From Caldimonas manganoxidans ATCC BAA-369 (GTDB taxonomy: Bacteria; Pseudomonadota; Gammaproteobacteria; Burkholderiales; Burkholderiaceae_C): 40,643 nucleotides of DNA. The DNA lies in NCBI RefSeq assembly GCF_000381125.1, contig NZ_KB905952.1, positions 1 to 40,643 on the forward strand, written 5' to 3'. The notes beneath the pieces are model-generated. The model saw only the letters and a program-made list of their open reading frames with translations. It had not been told where the DNA came from and ran no database searches. A program made the translations under genes and the position numbers. Shown one piece after another: positions 1 through 11,286 of this stretch (position 1 is the stretch's first letter; each line of letters opens with the position of its first letter).

Positions 1-98
1 CGGGCCATGTACTTGCCGTGGATGTCGACGGTGAAGTCGGCGCTGACGACCGTGCCGCCATGGGTGGTCTTGTCGCCCAGGACGATGAATGGGCGCAT
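1..98 (-). CDS. PAAR-domain protein, N-terminus only (cut by window edge)
   Basis: Thirty-two codons are visible, starting at ATG 98 behind a good ribosome binding site (GGAGAGGA about 5 bases upstream). The peptide begins MRPFIVLGDKTTHGGTVVS and continues to a segment containing FTVDIHGK. This G-D-x-T-x-H-G-G-x-V pattern is the typical start of PAAR-repeat proteins, which form the sharpened tip on the VgrG spike of type VI secretion systems and may carry toxin domains at the C-terminus. The rest of the gene lies outside the window, so I cannot say whether it is a bare PAAR protein or a fused effector. The family call rests on this short stretch only. Confidence 0.7.
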   Translation of the reverse strand, partial: MRPFIVLGDKTTHGGTVVSADFTVDIHGKYMA

Positions 99-215
99 GC
101 AGTCCTCTCCTGATGGTGTTGTGTGGCCCCAGCGTGCTGCATCATGCGGGGCCCACGGGCAGTTTATGCAGCGTCAACGCACACGCTGTAATGAGTTGTG
201 ACACGACGGGGCGCG

Positions 216-608
216 CTACATCTGTTCCCAGGGCAAGCCGTCGTGCCGCCAGCCGTTCTGCGTGCCGCGGTGCAAGTGCTCGTCGCGATCACCCTCGAAG
301 CCGTGGCGCACGTCGACCACCTCGGTGAAGCCGGCAGCCTCCAGGGCCCGCGCGGCCTCGAGGCTGCGCGGGCCCGAGCGGCAGATCAGCACCACCGGGC
401 GGTGCGGGCTGGCGGTCTCGCGCCGCACGCGCTCGACGAAGCGCGCCTCGTCGATCTCCATCTCGGGGTATTCGTACCAGGGGATGCGCACCGCGCCCGG
501 CGGGTGGCCCACGTACAGGTACTCGATCTCCATGCGCACGTCCACGAAGAGGGCGTCGGGGTGGGCCTGCAGGTGGGCCCAGGCCTGACGGGGGGTGAGG
601 TCTTTCAT
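216..608 (-). CDS. Rhodanese-like domain protein
   Basis: A 130-residue single-domain rhodanese. The likely active-site loop is CRSGPRS with the catalytic cysteine at about residue 76; the domain starts with the DVR motif near residue 23 and ends with a conserved [12 protein letters not shown] tail seen in Burkholderiales members. Such proteins carry a persulfide on the cysteine and transfer sulfane sulfur; the substrate cannot be read from sequence. I chose ATG 608 (MKDLTPRQ). An in-frame ATG at 635 lies inside a -10-like element (GACAATG) and is probably not translated. The gene is divergent from the N-terminal methionine synthase gene. Confidence 0.85.
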   Translation of the reverse strand: MKDLTPRQAWAHLQAHPDALFVDVRMEIEYLYVGHPPGAVRIPWYEYPEMEIDEARFVERVRRETASPHRPVVLICRSGPRSLEAARALEAAGFTEVVDVRHGFEGDRDEHLHRGTQNGWRHDGLPWEQM

Positions 609-633
609 GGCGTCGGCGACTGGTCGTGGCGGC

Positions 634-639
634 ATTGTC
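634..639 (-). promoter_or_regulatory. -10-like element GACAAT for the rhodanese gene
   Basis: On the minus strand the sequence reads GCGGGACAATGCCGCC. GACAAT resembles the TACAATGC elements found at other starts in this window. It would place transcription start near 627, about 19 bases ahead of ATG 608. No convincing -35 is visible. Confidence 0.35.
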
Positions 640-684
640 CCGCAGCGCCAAGCCCCCAGGGAGCGCCGGCCCGGCGCCCATGCC

Positions 685-690
685 TACAAT
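685..690 (+). promoter_or_regulatory. -10-like element TACAAT just before metH N-terminal gene
   Basis: The hexamer TACAAT ends six bases before ATG 697. Transcription from it would begin at about the A of the start codon, so the mRNA may be leaderless. No Shine-Dalgarno sequence is visible between 670 and 696, which fits. No good -35 is seen. Confidence 0.4.
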
Positions 691-696
691 GCGTAC

Positions 697-1749
<1,053 letters not shown>

Positions 1750-1752
<3 letters not shown>

Positions 1753-1773
1753 GCCTGGCCGCCTCGGCGCTCA
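1750..1773. terminator. Short hairpin spanning the convergent stops of metH-N and an OmpA gene
   Basis: TGAGC and GCTCA flank an inner GCCG/CGGC stem; the hairpin contains both stop codons. There is no T-run on either side, so intrinsic termination is uncertain. Confidence 0.25.
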
Positions 1774-2382
1774 GGGGGCCGGCACGCTGATGAGCAGCTC
1801 GACCCGGCGGTTGAGCGCCCGCCCTTGGGCGGTGGCATTGTCGGCCACGGGTTCGGTTTTGCCGCGGCCTTCGGCGAGCAAGCGCTCCACCGGCACGCCA
1901 CGCCCCACCAGGTAATCACGCGCGGCTTCGGCGCGCTCTTTGGACAGGCGGTTGTTCAGTGCGTCCGAGCCGCGCGCGTCGGTGTGCCCGAGGATGAGCA
2001 CCCGGGCCTCGGGCGCTTCGAGCAAGGCGGCGGCCACCAGGTCCAGGGTCTGCCGGAAGCCCTCGGTCACCGCGGCGCGCCCGGAGACGAAGGAACTGTC
2101 GCCGGTGGCGCGCACCAACAGACGGTTGTCGTCGGTGCGCCGCACCTCGACCTTGCCGGTCTGGGCGGCGCCCAACAGACGTTGCGCCAACGCCTCCATC
2201 GAGGCCGTCCAGGCATGGCTGTCGATCACCGAGACGGCCGGGGCCGCAACAGGGGCCGGTGGCGGGGCGGGCGCCGCCACGGGGGCCGGCGGCGGTGCTT
2301 CGCTCGGCGTGGGCGTGGCGCAGCCGGCGAACCCGGCGAGGGTGACCAGGACTGGCCACAGTCGTTGCAAGCGCATGCTCAT
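1771..2382 (-). CDS. OmpA-family lipoprotein
   Basis: A 203-residue protein. It has a lipoprotein signal sequence with the lipobox FAGC near residue 21, then a proline/alanine-rich linker (PPPAPVAAPAPPPAP) and a C-terminal OmpA-like domain. The peptidoglycan-binding motif is visible as ILGHTDARGSDALNNRLS, followed by the RNRR-like element ALNRRVEL. The expected location is the outer membrane, anchored by lipid and binding peptidoglycan. ATG 2382 has an AGGAGG site seven bases upstream; ATG 2376 is a second choice. It is a paralogue of the gene just upstream on the same strand, but an intrinsic terminator lies between them, so it probably has its own promoter. The pair sits between the two halves of metH, on the opposite strand. 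Confidence 0.85.
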   Translation of the reverse strand: MSMRLQRLWPVLVTLAGFAGCATPTPSEAPPPAPVAAPAPPPAPVAAPAVSVIDSHAWTASMEALAQRLLGAAQTGKVEVRRTDDNRLLVRATGDSSFVSGRAAVTEGFRQTLDLVAAALLEAPEARVLILGHTDARGSDALNNRLSKERAEAARDYLVGRGVPVERLLAEGRGKTEPVADNATAQGRALNRRVELLISVPAP

Positions 2383-2418
2383 GTCTTTTCCTCCTGAGTG
2401 GGATGGGTGGGGACGAAG

Positions 2419-2442
2419 AAAAACCCCGGCCTGGCGCCGGGG
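2419..2442 (-). terminator. Rho-independent terminator after the glycine-zipper OmpA gene
   Basis: On the minus strand a GCCCCGGC... stem (2442-2436 with 2430-2424, CCCCGGC/GCCGGGG, five-base loop) is followed by TTTTT (2423-2419). Confidence 0.8.
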
Positions 2443-2464
2443 CTGGGTTTGGGTGCAGCGGCGA

Positions 2465-3136
2465 TCAACGAGCCTGAGCGGTTTGCTCGCGCTCGGCCAC
2501 GAAGATCTCCACGCGCCGGTTCTTGGCGCGCCCTTCGGCCGTGTCGTTGCTGGCCACGGGCTCGCGGCTGCCCCGCCCATCGATGCTGATGCGCGAGACG
2601 GCCACGCCGCGGGCCACCAGGTAGTCGCGCGTGCTGGCGGCACGCTCGATGGACAAGGGGTTGTTGACCGCATCGGAGCCGGTGCTGTCGGTGTGGCCGA
2701 TGATGCGGATCTCGGTGGCTGGATGCTCGCGCATGCTCTGGGCGAATTTGTCCAGCACGCTGGCCAGTTGGGGCCGGATGGCCGAACGGCCCACGTCGAA
2801 GCCGGCATCGGACGGAATCTGCACGCGGATCTGGTTGTCGGCCGTGCGCTCCACCCCGATGCCTGTGCCGGCGCTGGCCTGCTCCATCTTGGCGCGTTGC
2901 TCTTCCATGCGCTTGGACCAAATGTAGCCGCCCAGCGCACCGACGGCCGCACCGGCGGCCGCGCCGGTGGCCGCGCTCTTGCCTTTGTTGCCCCCGGCGG
3001 TGGCCAGACCGATCAACGCGCCGGCGGCCGCGCCGATGCCGGCCCCCTTGGCGGTGTTTTGCTGGGTTTCACTCATGTTGGCGCAGCCTGCGGCCCCCAG
3101 GGCCAAGGCGCACAGTGCCACGATGCTTCGCTTCAT
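2465..3136 (-). CDS. OmpA-family lipoprotein with glycine-zipper region (YiaD-like)
   Basis: A 223-residue protein. The lipoprotein signal MKRSIVALCALALGAAGC has the lipobox GAAGC. An alanine/glycine-rich zipper segment (about residues 30-75, for example GIGAAAGALIGLATAGG) follows, then a charged linker and a C-terminal OmpA domain with IIGHTDSTGSDAVNNPLS and AKNRRVEIFV. This matches the YiaD/PA0833-like layout of outer membrane lipoproteins that bind peptidoglycan. I start it at ATG 3136 because GAGGA lies about six bases upstream; an in-frame start at 3157 is less likely. The gene is divergent from the SAH riboswitch-controlled metH-C gene, and it ends at a clear terminator before its paralogue. 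Confidence 0.85.
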   Translation of the reverse strand: MKRSIVALCALALGAAGCANMSETQQNTAKGAGIGAAAGALIGLATAGGNKGKSAATGAAAGAAVGALGGYIWSKRMEEQRAKMEQASAGTGIGVERTADNQIRVQIPSDAGFDVGRSAIRPQLASVLDKFAQSMREHPATEIRIIGHTDSTGSDAVNNPLSIERAASTRDYLVARGVAVSRISIDGRGSREPVASNDTAEGRAKNRRVEIFVAEREQTAQAR

Positions 3137-3233
3137 GATCGTTCCTCGGACTGCCAAAGTTCAAATTCCAGCCGAAGCTGGATCGACTGGCAAGGTCATG
3201 GCGTTGAAAAATGTAACGACCGCTCGATCCATG

Positions 3234-3255
3234 AGCCCCCTCGGTTGGAGGGGCT
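3234..3255. repeat. Inverted repeat upstream of the SAH aptamer
   Basis: AGCCCC/CTC and GAG/GGGCT arms flank a GGTTG loop, with one bulged C. It covers the place where a -35 box would sit for the candidate -10 at 3261. It could be an operator or an RNA hairpin; no T-run follows. Confidence 0.3.
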
Positions 3256-3260
3256 TCGCG

Positions 3261-3266
3261 TAAAAT
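3261..3266 (+). promoter_or_regulatory. Candidate -10 (TAAAAT) for metH-C
   Basis: TAAAAT ends seven bases before the first base of the SAH aptamer, so transcription would begin almost exactly at the aptamer. No good -35 hexamer is visible at 17 bases spacing. Confidence 0.4.
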
Positions 3267-3273
3267 ACGTAAC

Positions 3274-3349
3274 TTCCAAGGAGCGTTGCAGCACCGGTGC
3301 CTCTGGCGTCCGTGTGTCAGGCTTGGAATTTTCGTTCGCAACGACGCTC
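3274..3349 (+). promoter_or_regulatory. SAH riboswitch (S-adenosylhomocysteine aptamer)
   Basis: The three conserved blocks of the SAH riboswitch are present in order: CCAAGGAGCGTTGCAGC (3276-3292), TCAGGCTTGGAA (3317-3328) and GCAACGACGCTC (3338-3349). TTCCAAG (3274-3280) pairs with CTTGGAA (3322-3328), and GAGCGT (3281-3286) pairs with ACGCTC (3344-3349). Relative to the Ralstonia aptamer as I recall it (CGAGGAGCGCTGC, CCAGGCTCG, AACGGCGCTC), the changes are compensatory in both helices. In Betaproteobacteria and Pseudomonas this class sits upstream of ahcY and metH and turns expression on when SAH accumulates. Here it lies 46 bases ahead of metH-C. Confidence 0.88.
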
Positions 3350-3358
3350 GCCCGCGCC

Positions 3359-3377
3359 GCCACGGGTGAGCCGTGGC
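3359..3377 (+). promoter_or_regulatory. Stem-loop between SAH aptamer and metH-C start
   Basis: A perfect seven-base stem, GCCACGG (3359-3365) with CCGTGGC (3371-3377), has the loop GTGAG. It starts ten bases after the aptamer and ends 17 bases before ATG 3395. It may be part of the expression platform; no ordinary Shine-Dalgarno sequence is visible just before the start codon. Confidence 0.4.
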
Positions 3378-3394
3378 CCCTCGCATGACCGGCC

Positions 3395-6130
<2,736 letters not shown>

Positions 6131-6760
6131 GTGCGCAGCTCCAGCGGCAGCACGCCTTGCAAATAGGCGTCGATGAGCGCATGAGCGCTGTCCAGTGGCT
6201 CCAGCTCGGGCAGGCGTAGCAAGCGCAAGCGCAGCAGGCCACCCAGGAAGCATTTGGTCTCCAAGGCCGCCAGGCGGGGCGTGATGTCCGGGCGCAGCGT
6301 GCCTTCCAGACGGGCTTGTTCGTAGGTGCGCTCGAGCTTGCCGATCAGGTCTTGGCTGTGAGCGATCCAGTCGCTCAGATCCTCGCTGCGTTCGCCGACG
6401 AATTCGCACTTGAACTCCAGAATCTCCATCACCACCCGCAGCTCGGGGTCATCGATGGAGCCGATCAGCTGACGCAGGAAATTGCGCAGGCGGTTGCGTG
6501 CGTCGGCCTCGGGGTCGAGCAGCAGCGTGTAGTCCAGCCGATCGATGAAGGGGATCGAGACTTCATCGAACATGGCGTCGATCAACTCGCCTTTGTTGGC
6601 GAAATGCCAGTACACCGCGCCGCGTGTGACGCCCGCTTCCTTGGCGATGTCCTCCAGGCTGGTCATCGACACGCCTTGGGCGTGGAAACACCGCCGTGCG
6701 GCGGCCAAGATCGCCCGGCGGGTTTGTTCGGCTTCTTCTTTGGTGCGTCGCGCCATGATA

Positions 6761-6784
6761 AGCATACATTCGTGAATGTATGTA
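6761..6784. promoter_or_regulatory. AcrR-type operator between repressor and efflux operon
   Basis: CATACATTC (6763-6771) and GAATGTATG (6774-6782) form a perfect nine-base inverted repeat with a GT spacer. The 24-base block matches the E. coli AcrR operator, as I recall it, at 21 of 24 positions. It lies five bases upstream of the repressor start and overlaps a -10-like TATGAT (6783-6788) pointing toward the pump genes. Confidence 0.85.
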
Positions 6785-6936
6785 TGATACGGGCTTTCCC
6801 GGGGGCGCGAACTCGGGGTTGATCCGCACCGGCGTGCGGTCGATCGAGGGACGCGCCCGGCTCGATCCACCTATCCATGCTCACGCCGACGGCTTCGTGT
6901 TCGAAGCCCGGGGCGGCGTGAGTCGATGAGGACTTC

Positions 6937-8124
6937 ATGCGAACGATCGTCGATGACTTCACACGCCGGTTCGCTGCGGGCTCGGTGAGCCGCTGGAGCG
7001 CTGTATTGCTGGCTGCGGCGGCGTTGGCGGGCTTGGCGGCCTGCGATGCGGCCAAGACCGCGCCCAGCCCTGCGGCCGGGGCGGCCCTGCCGGTGCAGGT
7101 GCGCGTGGTGCAAGAGCAGCAGCTGCCGATCACGTTGGAGGCCGTGGGCCAGGCCGAAGGCTCCAAACAGGTCGAGGTGCGCGCCCGCGTGACCGGGTTG
7201 ATCGAGCGCCAGCGCTACCAAGAGGGCGAGCCGGTGCGTGCCGGCGCGGTGCTGTATCAGATCGAGCGCGCGCCCTTCGAGATCGCGCTGCAGCAGGCGC
7301 GCGCCCAGCTGGCCCAACAGCAAGCGCAGCTGGATCAGGCCCGCCGCGAGTACGAACGACTGCGCCCGCTGGCCGAGGCTCAGGCCATCAGTCGACGCGA
7401 GGCCGACAACGCCCAGTCGTCGCTGCAGCTGGCGCAAGCGGCCGTGGCCCTGGCTCAGGCCCAGGTTCGACAGGCCGAGTTGAACCTGTCCTACACCACG
7501 GTGACGGCGCCGATCTCGGGCATCAGCGGGCGCTCGCTGAAGTCGGAAGGGGCGTTGGTCAACCCCAGCACCGACAGCCTGCTGACCACGGTCACGCAGA
7601 CCGATCCGATCTGGGTGCGATTCGCGCTGTCCGAAGCGGAGCTGGCCCGTGTGCGGGCGGCCGGCGGCACGCAAGTGCGGTTGTTGAGCGACCGGGGCGA
7701 GTCGCTGCTGGAGCAGGGGCGACTGAACTTTGCCGGCTCCACGGTGGATCCGTCGCTGGGCACGGTGCCGCTGCGGGCCGAGTTTGCCAACCCGCGGCTG
7801 CGGGTGCTGCCTGGCCAGTTCGTCAAAGTGCAGGTGGTGGCAGGGCAGGCACGAGGCTTCTTGGTGCCGCAGTCGGCCGTGATGCAAAACGAGCAAGGGC
7901 GCATGGTGTGGGTGGTGCGCGAGGGGCAAGCCCAGCCGGCGCCCATCCAGACGGCCGGGTGGTTGGGCAGCGATTGGGTGGTCACCAGCGGGCTGAAGGC
8001 CAGCGATCAGGTCATCGTCGAGCATCTGATGAAGCTGCGTCCCGGCGCCCCGGTGGCGCCGCAGCCGGCCGAGCCGCAGCCCGCTGCAGCGCCAGCGGCC
8101 GCCGCAGCGGCCTCGACGCAGTGA
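6937..8124 (+). CDS. RND efflux periplasmic adaptor subunit (AcrA/MexA family)
   Basis: A 395-residue membrane fusion protein. An N-terminal lipoprotein signal has the lipobox LAAC near residue 36. Next come the lipoyl-like half (ITLEAVGQAEGSKQVEVRARV), a long alpha-hairpin coiled coil (about residues 115-180, rich in QQARAQLAQQQAQLDQ repeats), the second lipoyl half (SYTTVTAPISGISG) and the beta-barrel/membrane-proximal domains. It links the inner membrane pump to the outer membrane channel. ATG 6937 follows GAGGA. The C-terminal tail is a low-complexity Ala/Pro/Gln stretch. It is the first gene of a three-gene operon and probably repressed by the divergent TetR protein. Confidence 0.95.
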   Translation: MRTIVDDFTRRFAAGSVSRWSAVLLAAAALAGLAACDAAKTAPSPAAGAALPVQVRVVQEQQLPITLEAVGQAEGSKQVEVRARVTGLIERQRYQEGEPVRAGAVLYQIERAPFEIALQQARAQLAQQQAQLDQARREYERLRPLAEAQAISRREADNAQSSLQLAQAAVALAQAQVRQAELNLSYTTVTAPISGISGRSLKSEGALVNPSTDSLLTTVTQTDPIWVRFALSEAELARVRAAGGTQVRLLSDRGESLLEQGRLNFAGSTVDPSLGTVPLRAEFANPRLRVLPGQFVKVQVVAGQARGFLVPQSAVMQNEQGRMVWVVREGQAQPAPIQTAGWLGSDWVVTSGLKASDQVIVEHLMKLRPGAPVAPQPAEPQPAAAPAAAAAASTQ

Positions 8125-8139
8125 AGAAAAGGAGGGCGC

Positions 8140-11100
8140 ATGAACTCTCGCTTCTTCATCGAGCGGCCGATATTCGCCGCGGTCTTGTCCATCGTCGTCG
8201 TGCTGGCCGGGCTGGTGTCGATGCGCGCTTTGCCGATCGCCCAATATCCGGAGATCGCCCCGCCGACGGTCACCATCAGCGCGTCCTATCCCGGCGCTTC
8301 GGCCGAGACGCTGGCCACCACGGTGGCCGCACCCATCGAGGAGCAGCTCTCCGGCATCGAGGGGCTGCAGTACTTCAATTCAAGCGCCTCGTCCAACGGC
8401 ACGGTGGAAATCACCGCTACCTTCGAAGTCGGTACCGACATCGACAAAGCCACCTTCAATGTCAACAACCGCGTGCAGCTGGCCTCGCCGCGCCTGCCTG
8501 ACGAGGTGCGCCGCAACGGCGTGGTGGTGGCCAAGCGCTCGAACAATTTTTTGCTCGTCATCGCGTTGAACTCGCCGCAGGGCACGCACGATGAGTTGTT
8601 CTTGTCCAACTACGCCACGCTGAACATCCTGGACGAGCTCAAGCGCATTGCGGGCACGGCCGACGTGCAGGTCTTCGGCGCGCGCGACTATTCGATGCGG
8701 GTGTGGCTCAATCCGGACCGCATGGCCCAGCTGGGCATCACGCCGGCTGACGTGGCCGCGGCCATCGGCGCACAAAACGCGCAATACGCCGCGGGCAAGA
8801 TCGGCGCCGAGCCTGCGCCACCGGGGCAAGAGATTGCCTACACGGTGACCGCGCGCGGCCGCCTGCTGCGCCCGGAAGAGTTCGGCGAGATCATCCTGCG
8901 CGCCAGCGGCCCCGGCGGCGTGCTGCGCCTCAAAGACGTGGCCCGCGTGGAGCTGGGCGCGCAAAGCTACGACCAGTCCAGCTACGTGGATGGCAAGCCC
9001 TCCATTGCCATCGGCGTGTTCCTGCAGTCTGGGGCCAATGCGCTGGACGTGGGCGAAGCCGTCAAGGCCAAGATGGCCGAGCTCAAGCGCGAGCGCTTCC
9101 CCACCGATGTGGACTACAGCATTCCCTACGACACCACCTTGTTCGTCTCGGCGTCGATCCACGAGGTGGCCAAGACGGTGATCGAGGCCGCGCTGATCGT
9201 GCTGGTGGTGGTGTTCATCTTTTTGCAAACCTGGCGCGCCACGCTCATTCCGATGCTGGCCGTGCCGGTGTCGCTGATCGGCACCTTCGCCGGCCTATGG
9301 CTGTTGGGCTTTTCGATCAACACGCTGACGCTGTTTGCGATGGTGCTGGCCATCGGCATCGTGGTCGATGACGCGATCATCGTGATCGAGAACGTCGAGC
9401 GGCTGATGCGCGAGGAGAGAATGAGCCCCTTTGCGGCGGCCATCGAGGCCATGCGCGAGGTCTCCGGCGCCGTGGTGGGGATCGTGCTGGTGCTGTGTGC
9501 CGTGTTCATCCCGGTGGCCTTCATGGGGGGCATCGCCGGCCAGCTGTACCGCCAGTTCGCCGTGACGGTGGCCATCTCGGTGGTGCTGTCCGGCGTGGTG
9601 GCGCTGACGCTGACCCCGGCGTTGTGTGCGTTGTTGCTCAAGCCCCATGAGCATGAGGGCCCCACGCGCGGCGAGCGGTTGTTCGCGCCGTTCAACCGTG
9701 GGTTCAACTGGCTCACGGCGCGCTTTCTGAAAGGGGTGGATTGGGCGCTGCGGCGTCGGCTGGCCGCCTTGAGCGGCTTCGTGCTGATGCTCGGCGCGGC
9801 GCTGTGGCTGCTGGCGACGGTGCCGGGCAGTTTCGTGCCCGATGAGGATCAAGGCTACATCATCGCCTCGGCGGTGTTGCCCGATGGCGCGACGCTGGCG
9901 CGCACCGAACGCACCACCGAGCGGCTGCGCCAAATGAATGCCGACAATCCGGCCATTCGCAACTTCTTCGCGATCAATGGCTTCGACTTCATCGGCGGGG
10001 GCGCCAAGGCCAATGCGGCCACCATCTTCATCCCCATGAAGCCTTGGGAAGAGCGCCAGCAAAGTGCGCAAGCGCTGGCGCAGGCGGTCTCGGGCATGGG
10101 CTTTGCCTTGCCCGATGGCATTGCCTTCGCGTTCAATCCACCCGCCATCCTGGGGCTGGGGCAGGCCGGCGGCTTCGAGGTCTATGTGCAAGGCCGCACC
10201 GAGCCCGATCCTCTGAAGCTGGCGCAGGTCACGCAAGACTTCATGGCCGCGTTGGCCAAGCATCCCGCGCTGACGGGCTTGAACACCTTCTACCGCCCCA
10301 CGGTGCCGCAGTTGCGCGTGGAGGTCGATCGCGAAAAGGCCCTGGCCTTGGGCGTGCCGGTCAGTGAGGTGTTTGCCGCCTTGCAAGCGCAGATGGGCTC
10401 GTACTACGTCAATGACTTCAACCGCCAAGGGCGCACCTATCGCGTCACGATGCAGGCCGATGCGCCCTACCGGGCCAAGCCGGAGGATCTCGGTCGCTTG
10501 CACGTGCGCTCACAGACCAGTGGGCAGATGATTCCGCTCAAGGCGCTGATCCGGGTCAGCGACATCGTCGGCCCGGAGCAGGTCGAGCGTTACAACGGCT
10601 ACATCGCCGCCAAGATCTTCGGCAATGCCGCGCCAGGCTACAGCTCCGGCGAGGCCATCGCCGCGGTCGAACAAGTGGCGCGCGAGCATTTGCCGGCGGG
10701 CTATTCGATCGAATGGACCGGCCAGGCGTTCCAGGAAAAGCGCACCGGCAATGCGTCCGTGTTCGCCTTCGGCTTTGCGCTGATCATGGTCTATTTGATC
10801 TTGGCCGCCTTGTATGAGCGCTGGGGTGTGCCGATGGCGGTGATGCTGGCCGTGCCCTTTGCCGTCACGGGGGCGCTTTTGCTGGTGTTCTTGCGCGGCA
10901 TGGAAAACGACATCTACTTCCAGATCGGCCTGGTGGTGTTGATTGGCCTGGCCGCGAAGAACGCGATCCTGATCGCCGAATTCGCCATGCAAGGCATGGA
11001 GCGGGGCTTGTCGGCCGTGGCCGCGGCCCGCGAGGCCGCGCGTCTGCGCTTCCGCCCGATCGTGATGACCTCGCTGGCCTTCGGCTTGGGGGTGGTGCCG

Positions 11101-11286
11101 CTGATGATCGCCACTGGCGCCGGTGCGGCGGCCCGCCAATCGATGGGCACGGGCGTCTTCGGTGGCATGCTGGTGGCCACCTTCGTGGCCCCGATCTTCA
11201 TTCCGCTGTTCTTCACTTTGCTGGCCCGCAAGCCGCGGCCCCAGCACAGCCATGCGCCAGGCTCGACCGAGGAGGTACCGGTATGA
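8140..11286 (+). CDS. RND multidrug efflux permease (AcrB/MexB family, HAE1)
   Basis: A 1048-residue inner membrane pump of the hydrophobe/amphiphile efflux-1 family, the usual AcrB length. It starts with NSRFFIERPIFAAVLSIVVV (first transmembrane helix). The proton relay pair Asp410-Asp411 lies in GIVVDDAIIVIEN, as in AcrB helix 4. A large periplasmic porter loop precedes each half of the twelve helices. The start ATG 8140 follows an AAGGAGG site and lies 15 bases after the adaptor gene. Substrates cannot be read directly; the operator and architecture suggest broad drug, dye and solvent efflux as with AcrAB/TtgAB. It overlaps the next gene by four bases (ATGA). Confidence 0.96.
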   Translation: MNSRFFIERPIFAAVLSIVVVLAGLVSMRALPIAQYPEIAPPTVTISASYPGASAETLATTVAAPIEEQLSGIEGLQYFNSSASSNGTVEITATFEVGTDIDKATFNVNNRVQLASPRLPDEVRRNGVVVAKRSNNFLLVIALNSPQGTHDELFLSNYATLNILDELKRIAGTADVQVFGARDYSMRVWLNPDRMAQLGITPADVAAAIGAQNAQYAAGKIGAEPAPPGQEIAYTVTARGRLLRPEEFGEIILRASGPGGVLRLKDVARVELGAQSYDQSSYVDGKPSIAIGVFLQSGANALDVGEAVKAKMAELKRERFPTDVDYSIPYDTTLFVSASIHEVAKTVIEAALIVLVVVFIFLQTWRATLIPMLAVPVSLIGTFAGLWLLGFSINTLTLFAMVLAIGIVVDDAIIVIENVERLMREERMSPFAAAIEAMREVSGAVVGIVLVLCAVFIPVAFMGGIAGQLYRQFAVTVAISVVLSGVVALTLTPALCALLLKPHEHEGPTRGERLFAPFNRGFNWLTARFLKGVDWALRRRLAALSGFVLMLGAALWLLATVPGSFVPDEDQGYIIASAVLPDGATLARTERTTERLRQMNADNPAIRNFFAINGFDFIGGGAKANAATIFIPMKPWEERQQSAQALAQAVSGMGFALPDGIAFAFNPPAILGLGQAGGFEVYVQGRTEPDPLKLAQVTQDFMAALAKHPALTGLNTFYRPTVPQLRVEVDREKALALGVPVSEVFAALQAQMGSYYVNDFNRQGRTYRVTMQADAPYRAKPEDLGRLHVRSQTSGQMIPLKALIRVSDIVGPEQVERYNGYIAAKIFGNAAPGYSSGEAIAAVEQVAREHLPAGYSIEWTGQAFQEKRTGNASVFAFGFALIMVYLILAALYERWGVPMAVMLAVPFAVTGALLLVFLRGMENDIYFQIGLVVLIGLAAKNAILIAEFAMQGMERGLSAVAAAREAARLRFRPIVMTSLAFGLGVVPLMIATGAGAAARQSMGTGVFGGMLVATFVAPIFIPLFFTLLARKPRPQHSHAPGSTEEVPV

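Noticed and set aside
595-696. Upstream in-frame start for metH-N and a cobalamin riboswitch before either metH half
   Set aside because: The extension has no homology features and crosses the promoter region. No cobalamin aptamer pattern was seen at either gene.
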